DNA of 64,000 bases from Zopfochytrium polystomum (Eukaryota; Chytridiomycota; Chytridiomycetes; Chytridiales; Chytridiaceae): contig JAIVFJ010000069.1 in the NCBI GenBank assembly GCA_025765615.1, forward strand, positions 62,001-126,000. The letters run 5' to 3'. The position numbers and the translations under genes are program-made. The notes under the pieces were generated by a model. It did no database searches and was not told the origin of the DNA. It worked only from the letters and a program-made list of their open reading frames with translations. Each line of letters starts with the position of its first letter. Within the stretch, counting starts at the first letter, position 1. Positions 21,720-32,858 of this stretch are shown here, one piece after another.

Positions 21720-22429
21720 AAATGGTTAGAGGATTGTTAAACTACTCAACCAGTCCTTGTTCTATCAATGAATGGACTGCAAATTGTCTTTGGCTGAAGT
21801 GCTGAAGTTATGTGAGAAAAGATAAGGAGAGGCTTAGCTTGATGTAACAGAGTCCAAAGTTATGAGGAAATTGCACAAGGTTGCCGTGGTCGTGAGAGTT
21901 GGCACTTGCACAACTATTGGTCATCCCAATCACTAATATGTTTGATGGTGAGAGTTTCAGTGTGGTTGAAAACACTCTATCAGGGAATCCAGAAATTGAA
22001 CTGCCAACTCCATGGGTTGATAGACAAGGAAAACACCATATCATTAATTCCTAATTTGTTATGCCCTGTTGAAAATGAGTAAGTAATATTGAGAGGGCAC
22101 AGGGACAGTTGTTAGAGGTGCAGGTCTCCAAAAACTAAAATGCCTGTGTTGATGTTCATGGAATGATGAATCATTACTGACAGGAGACTGCATGGCTGAA
22201 TGTTGAGAGGATAAAGGCAGTTACTTTGATGCATATCAAAAGCGAAGAGCAAAACACTTAGCAGATTGATTATTAGTTGATGGAGCTGGTTGGTTTTTGA
22301 GGACCTCTGCTGTTTGTTGTTCAATCAATATGAAGGCAGATAACCAGGATAGTAATAGTTGGTGTGGTGATTTCTGGTGCAGCAGTAGCCGAGTGATTGT
22401 TGCTTGATCAGCCAGCTCATGTGTTGCTT

Positions 22430-23530
22430 ATCATAGTTGTTTTGTCAAACAGGTTTTGAAGAGTGAGATTAGTTTGGCTAAACTTGTTATCTGAGGAGCT
22501 GGGTTGCTGACAACAAGAAAAACTTTTCCTTTTCCCATATCCAACAGGCTTTGGCCCAGTGAGCCAACAAAGATTCGAACAACTTGTTGGAAAGGGCGAA
22601 TATGATGGAGAAGTTCTCCAGCTGCTGACTTTGCAAAGCTGTCGACTCGATGGTACGCTTCAGTGAATCGGGTAATGAAGGCATCTGAGGCTTCAGTTGG
22701 TTCCATTTTAATGCATTCAAAGTCGTCAATGATCTCCTTTGCAAGTTCGACCAGGTGTGATTTGGGTGAGGGCTCGATAGATGTGGCAAGGAATGATTAG
22801 ACAGCAATGTGCATTCTGGTTCTGTGCACCAGGAAACCAAGTTACTTTCTCTGGTCCACAAGACGGAGGCACCAGTTGGAATCTCTGTCCTTGGAATGGT
22901 CCATCTCTGATGAGACAGGTTCCAGTGTCCCAGAGGTCTAGTGGATCAACTGCATCGTTCTGCTCTGCGTTGATGTGATTGGTTGAGTCAGTAGTCATGT
23001 TGTTTTCTCAGGACGATTATGTGTGCCAAGTTTGAAGGGATTTCGTTGGATTTTGGGTGTGTGGTGAAGGTGGTGTTGCAGCAGATGAAAAGTTGGTTTG
23101 TTAGCTTGGTGTGTGTCAGGTAGGGGGGTGGTCGTTGTCTCCAATTGGGGACAAAAAATCAAAAATTAATGGTGAGGGTTGGAGGTAATCTGGTGACCCT
23201 GAATGGAAAAAGGCGTCGCTTATCACGAAGGAGAGTGATTTTGGGGTGCCGTTGGTGGCAGTCGTGTAGTCCCGAAGCAGGCCTTTCCAATGATAGCTTG
23301 GGATCGGCTGGGGGAGGTCTGGAAGGCGAGCAAATTGAGGTTGAAGTTGGAAAAGTGGGCGACGACTTTGGAGGCAGTGGATACGACGTAGGAGCGTCCG
23401 ATCCGAGATCAGGTGGGTTCGTTGGAAAGAGGAGATCAAGAGCTTTCCGATGGTAGTAACGAAATTGCTGTACAATGTCTGTAGCGCCCGTGATCGCTCC
23501 ACGAAGTTGGCAGATCTGAAAAGCGTACAA
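22430..23530 (-). pseudogene. Copia gag-like region (relic)
   Basis: Minus-strand frames read KMEPTEASDAFITRFTEAYH and FQQVVRIFVGSLG, which resemble retrotransposon gag, and an upstream Pro/Ser-rich part (RRPLFQLQPQF). The reading frame is broken several times. The assignment rests on position behind the 5' LTR and weak similarity. Confidence 0.5.
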
Positions 23531-23826
23531 CCCCTTCTACTGATTGGATTTTGTTGAAACCAAGGGGGAAGTGATTGGGATGGGTAACAGTTTTGTATGA
23601 AAGAATTTGCTATGGTGGCCGATTGATGGGTTGGGCTGCTGTGGTGTACACTACTGAAGGTGGTGGTGGTGGGAGGTTGATCTTGGATTCTGTCAGTCTT
23701 GTGTTTGTCTTTATACAAAACTGTTACAAGGACCATCACTTGCAAAATGCTGCAAGTCATCCTTGCAGAGCAGTATCAGGTCAAAGCTCCTGCACACTGC
23801 TTACACCAAAAGACCCAAAACTAACA

Positions 23827-24238
23827 GGACCATGACCTTGCTGTGGGTCAGCAAGTTTGGCTTCTGAGGAAGGGACCTTTCAAGATCTTGGAGCAAATCA
23901 ATCCAGTCACCTTCAGCTGCCCTGCATCCATGAAGATCCACCCAGTTTTCCATGTCAGCCTTTTGGAGAAGTTTGTGGCCAATTCCATTCCAGGCAGAGT
24001 TGTTCCTCCTCCTCCTCCAGTTGAGGTAGAAGATGAAGAGGAATTTGAGGTTGAACAAATCTTGGATGCCAAGTGGTTTGGAAGGACACTCAAGTTCCTT
24101 GTCAAGTGGAAAGGTTACTCAGATGCTGACAACACCTGGGAACCTGAGTCAAACCTCACTCACTGCCAAGACCTTGTGCTCAAGTTCAAGGCCAGGTACC
24201 CCACCAAGTTGCAGAAGATGTCTAAAAGGGGGAGATGA
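23827..24238 (+). pseudogene. Gypsy integrase tail with chromodomain
   Basis: After the copia insertion the frame resumes as DLAVGQQVWLL and HPVFHVSLLEKF (GPY/F-type module), then a chromodomain: EVEQILDAKW, LKFLVKWKGYSDADNTWEPE and LVLKFKARYP. The aromatic and acidic chromodomain residues are intact. It ends at a TGA adjoining the 3' LTR. In chromoviruses this domain directs integration to heterochromatin. Confidence 0.85.
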
Positions 24239-24545
24239 TGTTATGAATCACCCTCTGGAAACCTCTGGAACCTTCTAGAACATTCCTTCATGGAACCTTG
24301 TGGAACCTTCTGGAACCTTCTTTGCTTTCCTGACTTGTCTTGTTGTCATTGGTATCATTGGTATCATTGTATTACTAATTGCTCTTTCTGGAACTTTCTT
24401 TGAGTCTTGACAAGGAAGACTCTCAAAAGGTATAAAGGGGGATGGGGGACCTGTCCCATCCCTCAAGTGAATTATTGTTTCCAATACAATCATCACTCCT
24501 CGCAGTTCCTTGTCGGCCTTGTCCTGTCCTGCCCTGTTCCTGACA
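24239..24545 (+). repeat. Gypsy 3' LTR with heat-shock-element array
   Basis: A 307-bp LTR, TGTTATGAATCACC to GTTCCTGACA. U3 begins with GGAACC/TTC repeats at 10-bp spacing that include GAAccTTCtaGAAcaTTC at 24268-24285, a perfect four-unit heat-shock element. TATAAAGG lies at 24431. The tandem GGTATCATT at 24348-24372 is also present. Confidence 0.88.
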
Positions 24546-24740
24546 CTGAGAAAAGCTCGAGTGTTAAGGCTGGCAGTTATAACCCCTTTAAGCAAAAGTT
24601 ATTGGGATGGACAACAAAAAACTTTGCGAAAAAACCCACATTTGGGACCGCGGTACTAAAAGGGTTAAATCGACAAAGGCCCTGTAATTGGGGAAGTCAA
24701 GATCGCTTTTTGCGTGTCTGCTTGCCTCTGGGGGATCGTG

Positions 24741-24870
24741 AGCGTTGCCCTTGTGTACAAGAACAAGGGGGTGAACACAGATGTGGCAAACTACAGGCCA
24801 ATCTCTCTGTGCTCAAGGCTGAGGCTGGTGTATGAGCAGGTGTTGGCCCCACAGGTGGAAAGAGTGGTTG
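24741..24870 (+). pseudogene. LINE-type reverse transcriptase fragment
   Basis: The frame reads VALVYKNKG then NYRPISLCSRLRLVYEQVL, the conserved N-terminal RT block of non-LTR retrotransposons (usual NYRPISLLS). Nothing else of the element is recognisable, so this is a short relic beside the gypsy 3' LTR. The rest of 24546-25251 holds no recognised gene and includes the 3' UTR of the next gene. Confidence 0.7.
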
Positions 24871-25251
24871 AAGGAACGCGCAGGTCGACGGTGCCTTCGC
24901 CCAACCTTCCACTGTCACCGCTTGCCGCCGTCGCTGGAAAGCACAGTTACTGCCAGCGCCAACAAACGCCATTCCTGCGCGCAAAAGAGCGGCTGGCTCG
25001 GTGAGTTCCAAATTTTTTAAAAAAAAGAATACTGTAGCCCTTTGATCCCTCTTTCGGAATATTTTTGGTGGCGCGCGCTGAGAGTTTAAACAGCTCCTGA
25101 GGATGCTTTCACTCTGAGGTTGCCGCCGCAGTTCCGCAAATCGCGAAAGTTTTATTCCACACGAAGAAAAATATGGAGAAAGCACCGATAGAGAAGGATA
25201 CAAAAAAGGGTACAAACAGCGTATGTCTGATGAGGGAGAAAAGCCACGATG

Positions 25252-28200
25252 TCACACTTGATTAAGATAGGAGGGATCCATGCCTTGGCGTCTTCCAAAC
25301 CTGGCATAGCCAGCAAGGGCTGCCAACTCCGCCTCCAACTCTGAACTATCAGAAACACGGCTCCGCCGCGATCGGAGCCGCTTCAAACCGAAGAGCCCCC
25401 TCTTGGGAGAGGAGAGATCTTTGGGGCTTGAGCTCATGGAGGCGGAAGTCGCACCACCATCCAGCAATACGCTTCCCGTTTTGTAAGATCGGGAGGTCGC
25501 GCTATTGCTTATATCCATTGTTCCAACACCGAAGCTCTTCGACGGGCTCGTGGACAGTGTGAATCCGTCGTCGAGGGATGTTCTCGAATCAAGCATGCTG
25601 CGCCGGGTCCGACGGTTTTGTAGAGGGTGCTTCTCAGAAGGGGAGTCTTCCGGATTGAACGGTTTTGTTGAGGATTCCGCGGACGATGACAAAGACGAGC
25701 CAGAGGTAGAGCTTGAACGGATCCGCATGCCATGCAGTTTCATCCTTAGTTTGCTGACAACGGAAGGTACTGTTGAAGTCGTTCCTACATCATCGCAAAC
25801 CCCGCCGTTCAAGGCTGTGGCTACACGGCAGTAGTAGTCCGCCGTCTCAGTGGAACGTGCGACGCCGCGCCCGATTTCGTAGCATTCTGCAAGCCGCATT
25901 GTTGCAAGCCTCACTGTCCTTGCACTCTGTTCTGCACTTCGAGAGACCTCGGGGACAGCGGCATGGCGGGGGTCTGACAATTGTGAGGGAGGCAACAAGT
26001 CTGCACTGAAATATAATTGAACTTCGTTCCAAGCGCTGGACACGAGAACGTAGGAAGGGGAGGCGCCTGATTTGCTGGATGAAAGGTTCGTTATCGACCC
26101 ACCATTCTTCCGGCGGAGAGACTTTCGTCGACTCTGGACTGAGCACGCTGGAGACGGGCTACCGACTCCACTCCCGACAGCTCCGTCCAACGAAGCTTGA
26201 CGTGTGAGAGGATTTGACGAACCAGGCGAGTACACTGCGGAGACACTTTGCCGCGTTCCTCCAGGTCGACTTCGCTTCAGGCGCGAACCGTCGCCCATGT
26301 TGGAGCTAACGATCATCTCCAACACCTCAACAGCAAGACGCTCATCTTGTTTGCACCCGGCGCCTTCAAACAGGGCGTGCGCCAGAACGTACATAGCGAG
26401 TGACGGAACTGCATCGTCCGCCCTGCCGGCTGAATAGGCAACTCTCTCTTCCGACCAATACGGCTCGCAAGCGTAAAAGCAGGCCTGAGTCGCCGTAAAA
26501 ACATCGTGGTCCACAATCCAAGCCTTCAGCCCCAGCAAGAGAATACTTGAAAAGTCCATGTGCAGAAGGTGAGCCTGTGCAGGTGCAAGTGGTGGCATAT
26601 GAGTCTTGGACATCGCTCTGACATGCGCTTTCACAAGCGGGGACGCCGCCGCCGACGAGAACGTTGTTGAGCTTGATGGAGGTGGTCCTGGTGATGCTAA
26701 TACTGCGGAGTCTAGCCTTTCTCTATTTGTTTGAATACTAGGCAATCTGGTTGCAGGCTTTTTCCCTGTGACGTCTCTGTTGTTTGCAGGATACGACAGA
26801 GGCCGAGACTTTTCATTTCGCGGAGCCGTTTCTTCCGTACGAGAGAGCACAGGCGCAGAACCTGGAGGATTACTTTGAACCGACGATGGAATGGCTGGAG
26901 GATAGTGGTAATGATCGTCCTCGTCATCCGTGTCATCAAATGACTGAACGACTTCATTCGGCCCAACGATGGGTGTAGGACTCACGGAAGGGGCACGTAG
27001 CTCTCCAACGTCGTCGAAGTCGCCGTCCAGCTCCCGCTCGAAAAGTTCCAGCTCTTCATCAATGTCCTCTTCAAATTCATTTGAGTCGTCTTCCTCCTCC
27101 AGTGGCCCAAGTGCTCCCTCTTCATCGAGTTCAAAGGGAGTTTCGCTCTCAATTTCAGGATAGAATACGGGCTGAACGCTGCTGAGAGACTGATTTTGCA
27201 TATTAGAAAATGAGACGTGCTTGTGGTGCGGCCTCAGACCTAGAAGCAGTTAGAAGGTTCGGAAACTAAGGAACACGGTCACTCACCGGTTCTTGCAATT
27301 GGAAGCAACGGAGCGGAGAATGCCTTCACTTGCTCCTGGGGGCTCCGAGTATCAATGGGTGTATCCGACTCGTTATCAGACAAAGGCTTCCCATCCGTGG
27401 ACGCAACAGACGGTGCCATTCCCCGTAACGCTTCAATCGCTGCTGCTCGGGCGCTTTCAAGCGCAGCTGGTGTGTACCCAATCGATCGACTGTCTGGAGG
27501 AGATACAGGACCAAACACAGTACTTGGACTGGATGACCGAAGCGAGATTTGTTGAAGAGACTGAACGTGACGGGCACTCCTCACACTTTCCCGATCAGCG
27601 GAGATGGTCCGAGACGATGCTGGACCCATAGAAAATGGACGCGCTCGATTCTGCGATAGGTTTCGCACAGGCTGGTGCAATGGGCGGAAGGGGTTGAAGT
27701 CATCCGCAATCGACCCAGGTCCTCTGTCGCGACTTAGAGGGTGATCTGCAGATAGTTCGGTCATTGAAGATGAATCGCTTCCGGCGGCTGCAATTGAGTC
27801 CGGATCGTCGCTGTCTGTCACTTCCCCGCTGGAGTCGCCTGTATCATCAGCTGACGCTTCTCCTTCGTCACTGCTAAGCGCTGCCAAAACGTCAGGGTGA
27901 GGAAATCGGTAGGTTTTTATGATGTGAGCGAGATCAAGCGACATAATGCCGGCTGGGAGCGGTTGCGGGGGTAAGCGGTGGGCGAAGGGCTTATGCTGGT
28001 CGTGCTGCGCAAGCAGTAACGGAGCGATGACTGGAGGCACTGCAGGAACGTGCAAAATGGCAGGGGCCGCAGGGGCGGCGGACGCGGGAGCTTGTTTGAA
28101 GGCATTCATTTCACCGCTGTCGTACGGATTGTCGTTAGCAACGGAGGGAGAGCTTGCCTCGGAGGGTACAGATCGAGAACCCGCGAAGAGCACATTTATG

Positions 28201-28697
28201 TTGAGTGTTGCGGGTGTCGGTGGTGGTGCTGGGTCGGAAAAGCCGGTGCTGATGGTGGGCCTGGCAAGGACAATGGAGGCATCACGTGGCGGGTCGTTTT
28301 GTAGGAGAGTGGTTGGGGAATGCAGCCGCCGTACGTCCCCACCAAGGTCGCCGCTCCCACCGCCGCCACCTTGATTGTAAACGTAATTAACACCAGGGCC
28401 GAAGTTAGGATTCATGACGCTTGGATGTGGATTTGGCCAAGGAATAGACCCAGATGGAAACGTGCGCGGCGGAGAAATCGAGGCCTGAGATTGTGGAGGT
28501 GCATGCGCTGAGCCAAACGGTGCGGTAGAGGGAATGCTTGAGGCGAAGGAAGAGAGGGGTAGCGGCTGCATGGGGATAAACGGTGGCGATGCTTTAGGCT
28601 GCTGCAGAGCCTTGATAAGCTGCTCGTGTTGCTGCTGCTGGTGCTCCGGAAGGACCCCCTGAGGCTCCATGGGAGGCATGGCTAAGTTTAGATCCAT
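25252..28697 (-). CDS. Sel1-repeat-like, largely disordered protein
   Basis: There are two exons: 28697-27287 and 27239-25252, with a 47-bp intron (GTGAGT...CTTCTAG) joined in phase, giving 1132 residues. The N-terminal 470 residues are Pro/Ser/Gln-rich and then acidic (SSDEGEASADDTGDSSGE). An acidic block (EEEDDSNEFEEDIDEELELFE) follows. The only ordered part is helical and Sel1-like: LAMYVLAHALFEGAGCKQDERLA and LATMRLAECYEIGRGVARS, ending in the conserved-looking LAALAGYARFGRRQGM. Sel1 repeats are adaptor modules, for example in chitin synthase activators such as Skt5/Chs4 and in ERAD factors. This protein has fewer repeats and no C-terminal CaaX box, so it is not a clear Skt5. The start is the first ATG that leaves a normal leader. 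No specific function can be assigned. Confidence 0.65.
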
Positions 28698-31515
28698 GTT
28701 CGGCGAAATCGGGAAGGCGTAAAAGGAGTGCGCGCGGCCCACTGCGCTAAGAGCAAGGCCCAGCCACCGCTGCTTGACTACCAGCGGAGAAGGATGCGTT
28801 GGGCAACGGAGAGCAAGGGCCTGCGACGTTGGTCGGGCAAAGCGTGGCGGCGGCGGAGGCGGCGACGGCTGGATGACGCACACGGCGCGCGAGATGAGAA
28901 AAAATTTTTGTTGATTTTATTTTTGTCTTGCCTGTTTGGGAACGATGGATGAGCAATTAAATTATTGCACAAGCAAGTAGCTTAGGTGCGTCGCGTTGGG
29001 CGAGGTGCAAAGCTATTAAGTGACTTGTGAGATCTTCTTTTTGGATCTGGTCATAGCGTCTAGTGTAGGGGGATCTACAACTGAACTCTACCTCACACAT
29101 TGTGACTACTACCTAACGATCTGGATGCGGTGCTCACTGGAGTAGAAGGAATGTGGCATCCATATCTACATCCATCCCTCAGGATAGGAAACTCATCCTT
29201 TCGTTCTATGAACGGACGACAGCACACAAGTTTATTTATCAGCATGTGGCGTTGTCCAGCTCTGAAGAGTAATCATACTGCCCTCACAGGTTTGTTTGCA
29301 GCGAGGTCTGGCGTAACGCCAGCACTTCATGACTGCAGAGAGTCCAACCTGATGAAGGGTGGCTCAGGCTTTGTTATAGGAGGTTCATATGGTTGGAGAA
29401 GGGTCAGAAGAAAAGAAATCTAATTTCTTATGAGGCTGCTTCTTCGGAGGGCAGCTATTTTTATGGAGTGTGGCATTAGGGAAGAAAGAAATAGAAAGAA
29501 GGAAGAAAGGAAGAAAAATGTTTGAAGAAAAATGAAAGGAAGGAAGAATAAAAAATTAACGACAAGGTAACACTGCAAAGGAAGGAAAGATAAAGATATG
29601 ATGCATTTACAAGATTAGGTTAACTGATAAACAAGAGGGCTCTCAAGATACTCAGTCCCTAATTGTAACTCAAGAGCCAAAGGGAGCTCTTTTCACTATC
29701 AAAGATAGGGAAAGGGAACTTGATGGTTAGTCTGAATAATTAGTCTACATAATAGAAAAATTTAGAAAAATTTTAGGAATGACTGAAATCGATCCCTCTT
29801 TCAGATAAGGTCACATGTCGTAAAAAAATGTATGACATGTTATATGTTGCATAGTAAAGGAAGAGCTTGTTGAGAACCTAAACTATGGCCAACACTTTAT
29901 GTGAGATACTTGAGAATCTCATAGACCATCCAGCTGGGCTATTTATATGTCTGGTGGATTGGTTTATGTACAGGGGTATCAAGTGTCATGCGAGTGCGAA
30001 GCAATTGACTGACATTCAAGTCGGGCAATTTATATCTGGAGAATTTGTCCCTTATGTCACCAACTGTGGTGACTTCTGTGACTAGGCTGTAAACAGAGCT
30101 GTCACCAGGACAAATGGAGTTGTGAGGAACAGACATAATAGTACACTAGTTAGTTCGCGCTGTGCGCACTTTGAGTGCCAGGGCTCAAGTCCCCACTGGT
30201 GTTCTGCGTTTGCTCAATGTTAAGCACACCTTTTTAGAAAGTTCGCGGAGGGGCCTTAGCTTCCTTGTTGTAACGACAACTTGACAACAAACTTCAGATC
30301 TGTCATCTAACACCCTTACCACGTTAAGACTGATCACCAGAATCATGGTACTTTTGTTGGAAGAGTAGATGCCTCTGTGAAATCGTCAGTGGGGCAAAGA
30401 AGGTGGCTGCCTGGGAAGAGTCAATCCATCCCCGAGCGCACAGTTCCGCAGCGAGTGTGGAATTGTTATGGCCAAACTTCCACATTCGACATGGTTCAGA
30501 ATTTGCAATAGAGGGCGCTGAGGAAGACTCCTGTTTACTGGAGCGTTGGGGTTCAAATCGATATGCCGATACCGACAATTATTGCGACATTCATGTCACG
30601 AAATGGTTTCCTATTTCCGACCAGCAACAGCGCAAAAAAGAGAATTTTCAGCATTATCACGACAAAAAAATACAATAACTGGTACCAAAAAAGTGTTTTA
30701 CTAACGGCATGGGTATTCCGTTGCCACTGCACAAAGCGACACGAAAACGATAGGAGGCCTGTTGTCAAGATATCATATCAATCTGACACCTTACTGGAGC
30801 TGCCACCAGGCAGTTCAGAACACGGAAAATAGGAGAAGCAGAATAACAGCCAATGGACCAAAATGATTGGTAAAAACGCCCTGCACACTACTCAATGTGT
30901 TTGAGGTTTCTGGGTTGAAAGCGATATGGACTAACGTTTCAAATTGATACGATGTCGCGATATTAGGGTGTCGATCCGGGTTCAATGTCGTACTGATTAG
31001 CGCAGCGGTAACCGCCAACAGTTATTGGGTCGAGGTCAATGCTCGCCGGTATATTATTAAACCACATCTGGTAACCAATTTTCTCGCGATACGCCACTGC
31101 AATATAGTCAAAAATAACGTGATTTGCCGGCATTATTTATCGGGCTTGGGTTTATGGCGATAGAATATCGTAGCAATATCGCGTATCGCCATATCGATTT
31201 GAAAACTTAATGTGGACCACACATTTAGCGCAGTGTAAGAGGAGAGCATAACTGGTTGGTGTAAGCTCAAATGAAGAAGAAGTAGATACAGACTGGTCCG
31301 GTCGCAGTATCATTGAACAAAAGCATGCTTGCATCAATATCCCTAGCTGCTCCTTTACGCTTGTAATAAAAGTCGAATCCACGAGAATTATCAAAGCTGC
31401 AAAGAAACTGGCCATACTCACTTGACCTGCAAAGATAATCGCGATTCTATAACGAGGCTATCTTACGGAGAAAGGTCCAACTCCAACATCCTTCGCATGG
31501 CAAATAAGTTACTAG
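28698..31515. other. Gene-free region
   Basis: No coding sequence is recognised in 2.8 kb. It includes the Sel1-gene promoter, A/G-rich sequence at 29420-29600, and a possible tRNA-derived piece at 30130-30190 with a B-box-like GGGCTCAAGTCCCC inside an inverted CCAG/CTGG stem. Frames present are short and lack family features. Confidence 0.5.
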
Positions 31516-31930
31516 TGTCAGGCGGAACTGACTGGTTAGCAGCAAGAGGCACAAGACGGACCCGAACCTATTGTGACTGTCAGTTATTGTTCTCATGATG
31601 CCCATGGGAGAGCAAGCCACTGCCAATGCAGACCTGGGTGCTGGCTTGTGCTGTTGACAAATTCTCCAAGTATTAAGTGAAACGGAAAACCCAGTGTCAA
31701 CAGTTTTCCTCCTCCTCTGCTCAAGCAGATAATATAGGAGAGGTTTTTACCCTGTGCCGGCCACGCTTGCCTAGCATCTATTACAGTGTGCATATCAGCA
31801 TTATGTATCAATTATTCATAACAGAGTTTTTTCCTCTTTCTCTTGAAGTTGGGGAGAAGGACCACCCACAAACACACATCTCCACTTCATTCACTCCTTC
31901 CACTCACTCACTCAGAGTAGACTGTTTACA
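31516..31930 (+). mobile_element. Solo LTR, family LTR-B
   Basis: A 415-bp copy, TGTCAGGCGGAACTG to GACTGTTTACA, very similar to the 42885 copy in reverse. Flanks ACTAG and GCCTC do not match, so the target duplication has been lost or the copy arose by recombination. Confidence 0.85.
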
Positions 31931-32547
31931 GCCTCTAAATCCTCACCCTGGGCTATGGGTGGCAAATAGAGCAATGACCTAAATACCAATCCTGAAAAGT
32001 GAAAAAGGGTAAAAAGGAGATGTCTAGGGGCCACTAGACAGGACAATGTATTTGGAGTCTTAAGAAGCCCAAGAAACACAAAGAAACTCTCTTACTACAC
32101 ACAAAGAGAAGACTCTCGCACTCAGACCAAAGGCAACTGTGAAAAGGAGGCACACTAACAAAGAATGTGCAGGGTTCTCTGGTCCATGACACAGAGTAGG
32201 CCCAATGGGAGGCAAAGCCAAAGCCAAAAGGGACTGGGAAATCCGGTAAGAATGCTGGAGGCACAAGAGGCAGCAAGCTCCAGGGAGCAGCGCTAATTGC
32301 AGCACTCCAATCCAACTGAAGAAGACAAGAGAGAGTGAGGAGGAAAGTGGCCAGATCCCAGTCTGTTGGAGCCACCACCATGGAGTAAGGCTCCCTCTTG
32401 GTCAGAGACAAGCCCTAAGTTGGAGGGGGTTCGACACAGAGGGCAAACACAAGGAACAGTTAGTGTGCAGAGGTGTCTGCGGAATTAAATCAGAAGTGTT
32501 TTTCCACTGAACAAAACCAGACACAGCTTGTCTCACTCCCAAGAGAG
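31931..32547. other. Gene-free spacer
   Basis: Between the LTR-B copy and the truncated gypsy LTR nothing recognisable is seen. Frames here are unrelated to known families by eye. Confidence 0.4.
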
Positions 32548-32743
32548 TGTTATGAATCACCCTCTGGAACCACTGGAACCTTCAAGAACCTTCCTTCATG
32601 GAACCTTGTGGAACCTAATGGAATCTTCTTTTCTTTCCTGACTTGTCTTGTTGTTGTCATTGGTATCATTGATATCATTGTATTACCAATTGTTCGTTCT
32701 GGAACTTTCTTTGAGTCTTGACAAGGAAGACTCTCAAAAGGTA
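32548..32743 (+). mobile_element. Truncated gypsy LTR (U3 part)
   Basis: It starts TGTTATGAATCACC like the full LTR and stops after CTCTCAAAAGGTA, just at the TATA region. It has diverged from the other copies but keeps a perfect heat-shock element, GAAccTTCaaGAAccTTC at 32576-32593. Confidence 0.8.
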
Positions 32744-32765
32744 CATAAGCAGCATGCAGAAATGG

Positions 32766-32858
32766 TGAGGTGCACTGGGGCTTGAACCCAGCACACTGCC
32801 ATGATGACCAAGGGGATATCAGATTCCTAATCTCATGGGCCATTGAGCTATTGAGGTC
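32766..32858 (-). repeat. tRNA-derived SINE-like sequence
   Basis: On the minus strand a box-A-like TAGCTCAATGG is followed after about 50 nt by a T-arm CTGGG-TTCAAGC-CCCAG with a perfect 5-bp stem and a box-B-like core. The 5' GACCTCA does not pair with the sequence after the T-arm, and the variable region is long, so it is not a working tRNA gene. It lies directly after the gypsy LTR break. Confidence 0.5.

Larger units (their letters stand above)
17397..23826 (-). mobile_element. Ty1/copia element inserted antisense in the gypsy integrase
   Basis: Two 229-bp direct LTRs (17397-17625 and 23598-23826) differ at only one base noticed by eye and are flanked by GGACC (17392-17396 and 23827-23831). 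On the minus strand the LTR reads TGTTAGTTTTGG...TTCTTTCA, with the purine tract AGGGGGGAG next to the 3' LTR (near 17626). Recognisable remains are gag-like sequence (22430-23530), the end of RT (18352-18692) and RNase H (17690-18229). Most of protease, integrase and RT between 18.7 and 22.4 kb cannot be recognised, and a solo gypsy LTR and an LTR-B piece sit inside it. Confidence 0.88.
13191..24545 (+). mobile_element. Decayed Ty3/gypsy (chromovirus-type) element with nested insertions
   Basis: The order is: 5' LTR remnant (13191-13366), leader with a large foldback, gag and protease, an LTR-B insertion, a linker, integrase, an antisense copia insertion (17397-23826), integrase tail with chromodomain, and 3' LTR (24239-24545) preceded by the purine tract AAAAGGGGGAGATGA. 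The reverse transcriptase and RNase H expected between protease and integrase are absent. That loss is older than the LTR-B insertion, because removing LTR-B and one ACCTC copy leaves protease and linker in one frame. Frame breaks occur in integrase near 16978 and near 17341. The element is a relic. Confidence 0.88.

Noticed and set aside
25252..28697. Assignment as the chitin synthase activator Skt5/Chs4
   Set aside because: Too few Sel1 repeats and no C-terminal CaaX box. Only a generic Sel1-like call is supported.
32766..32858. A working tRNA gene
   Set aside because: The T-arm is good, but the acceptor ends do not pair and the variable region is too long. Kept as SINE-like.
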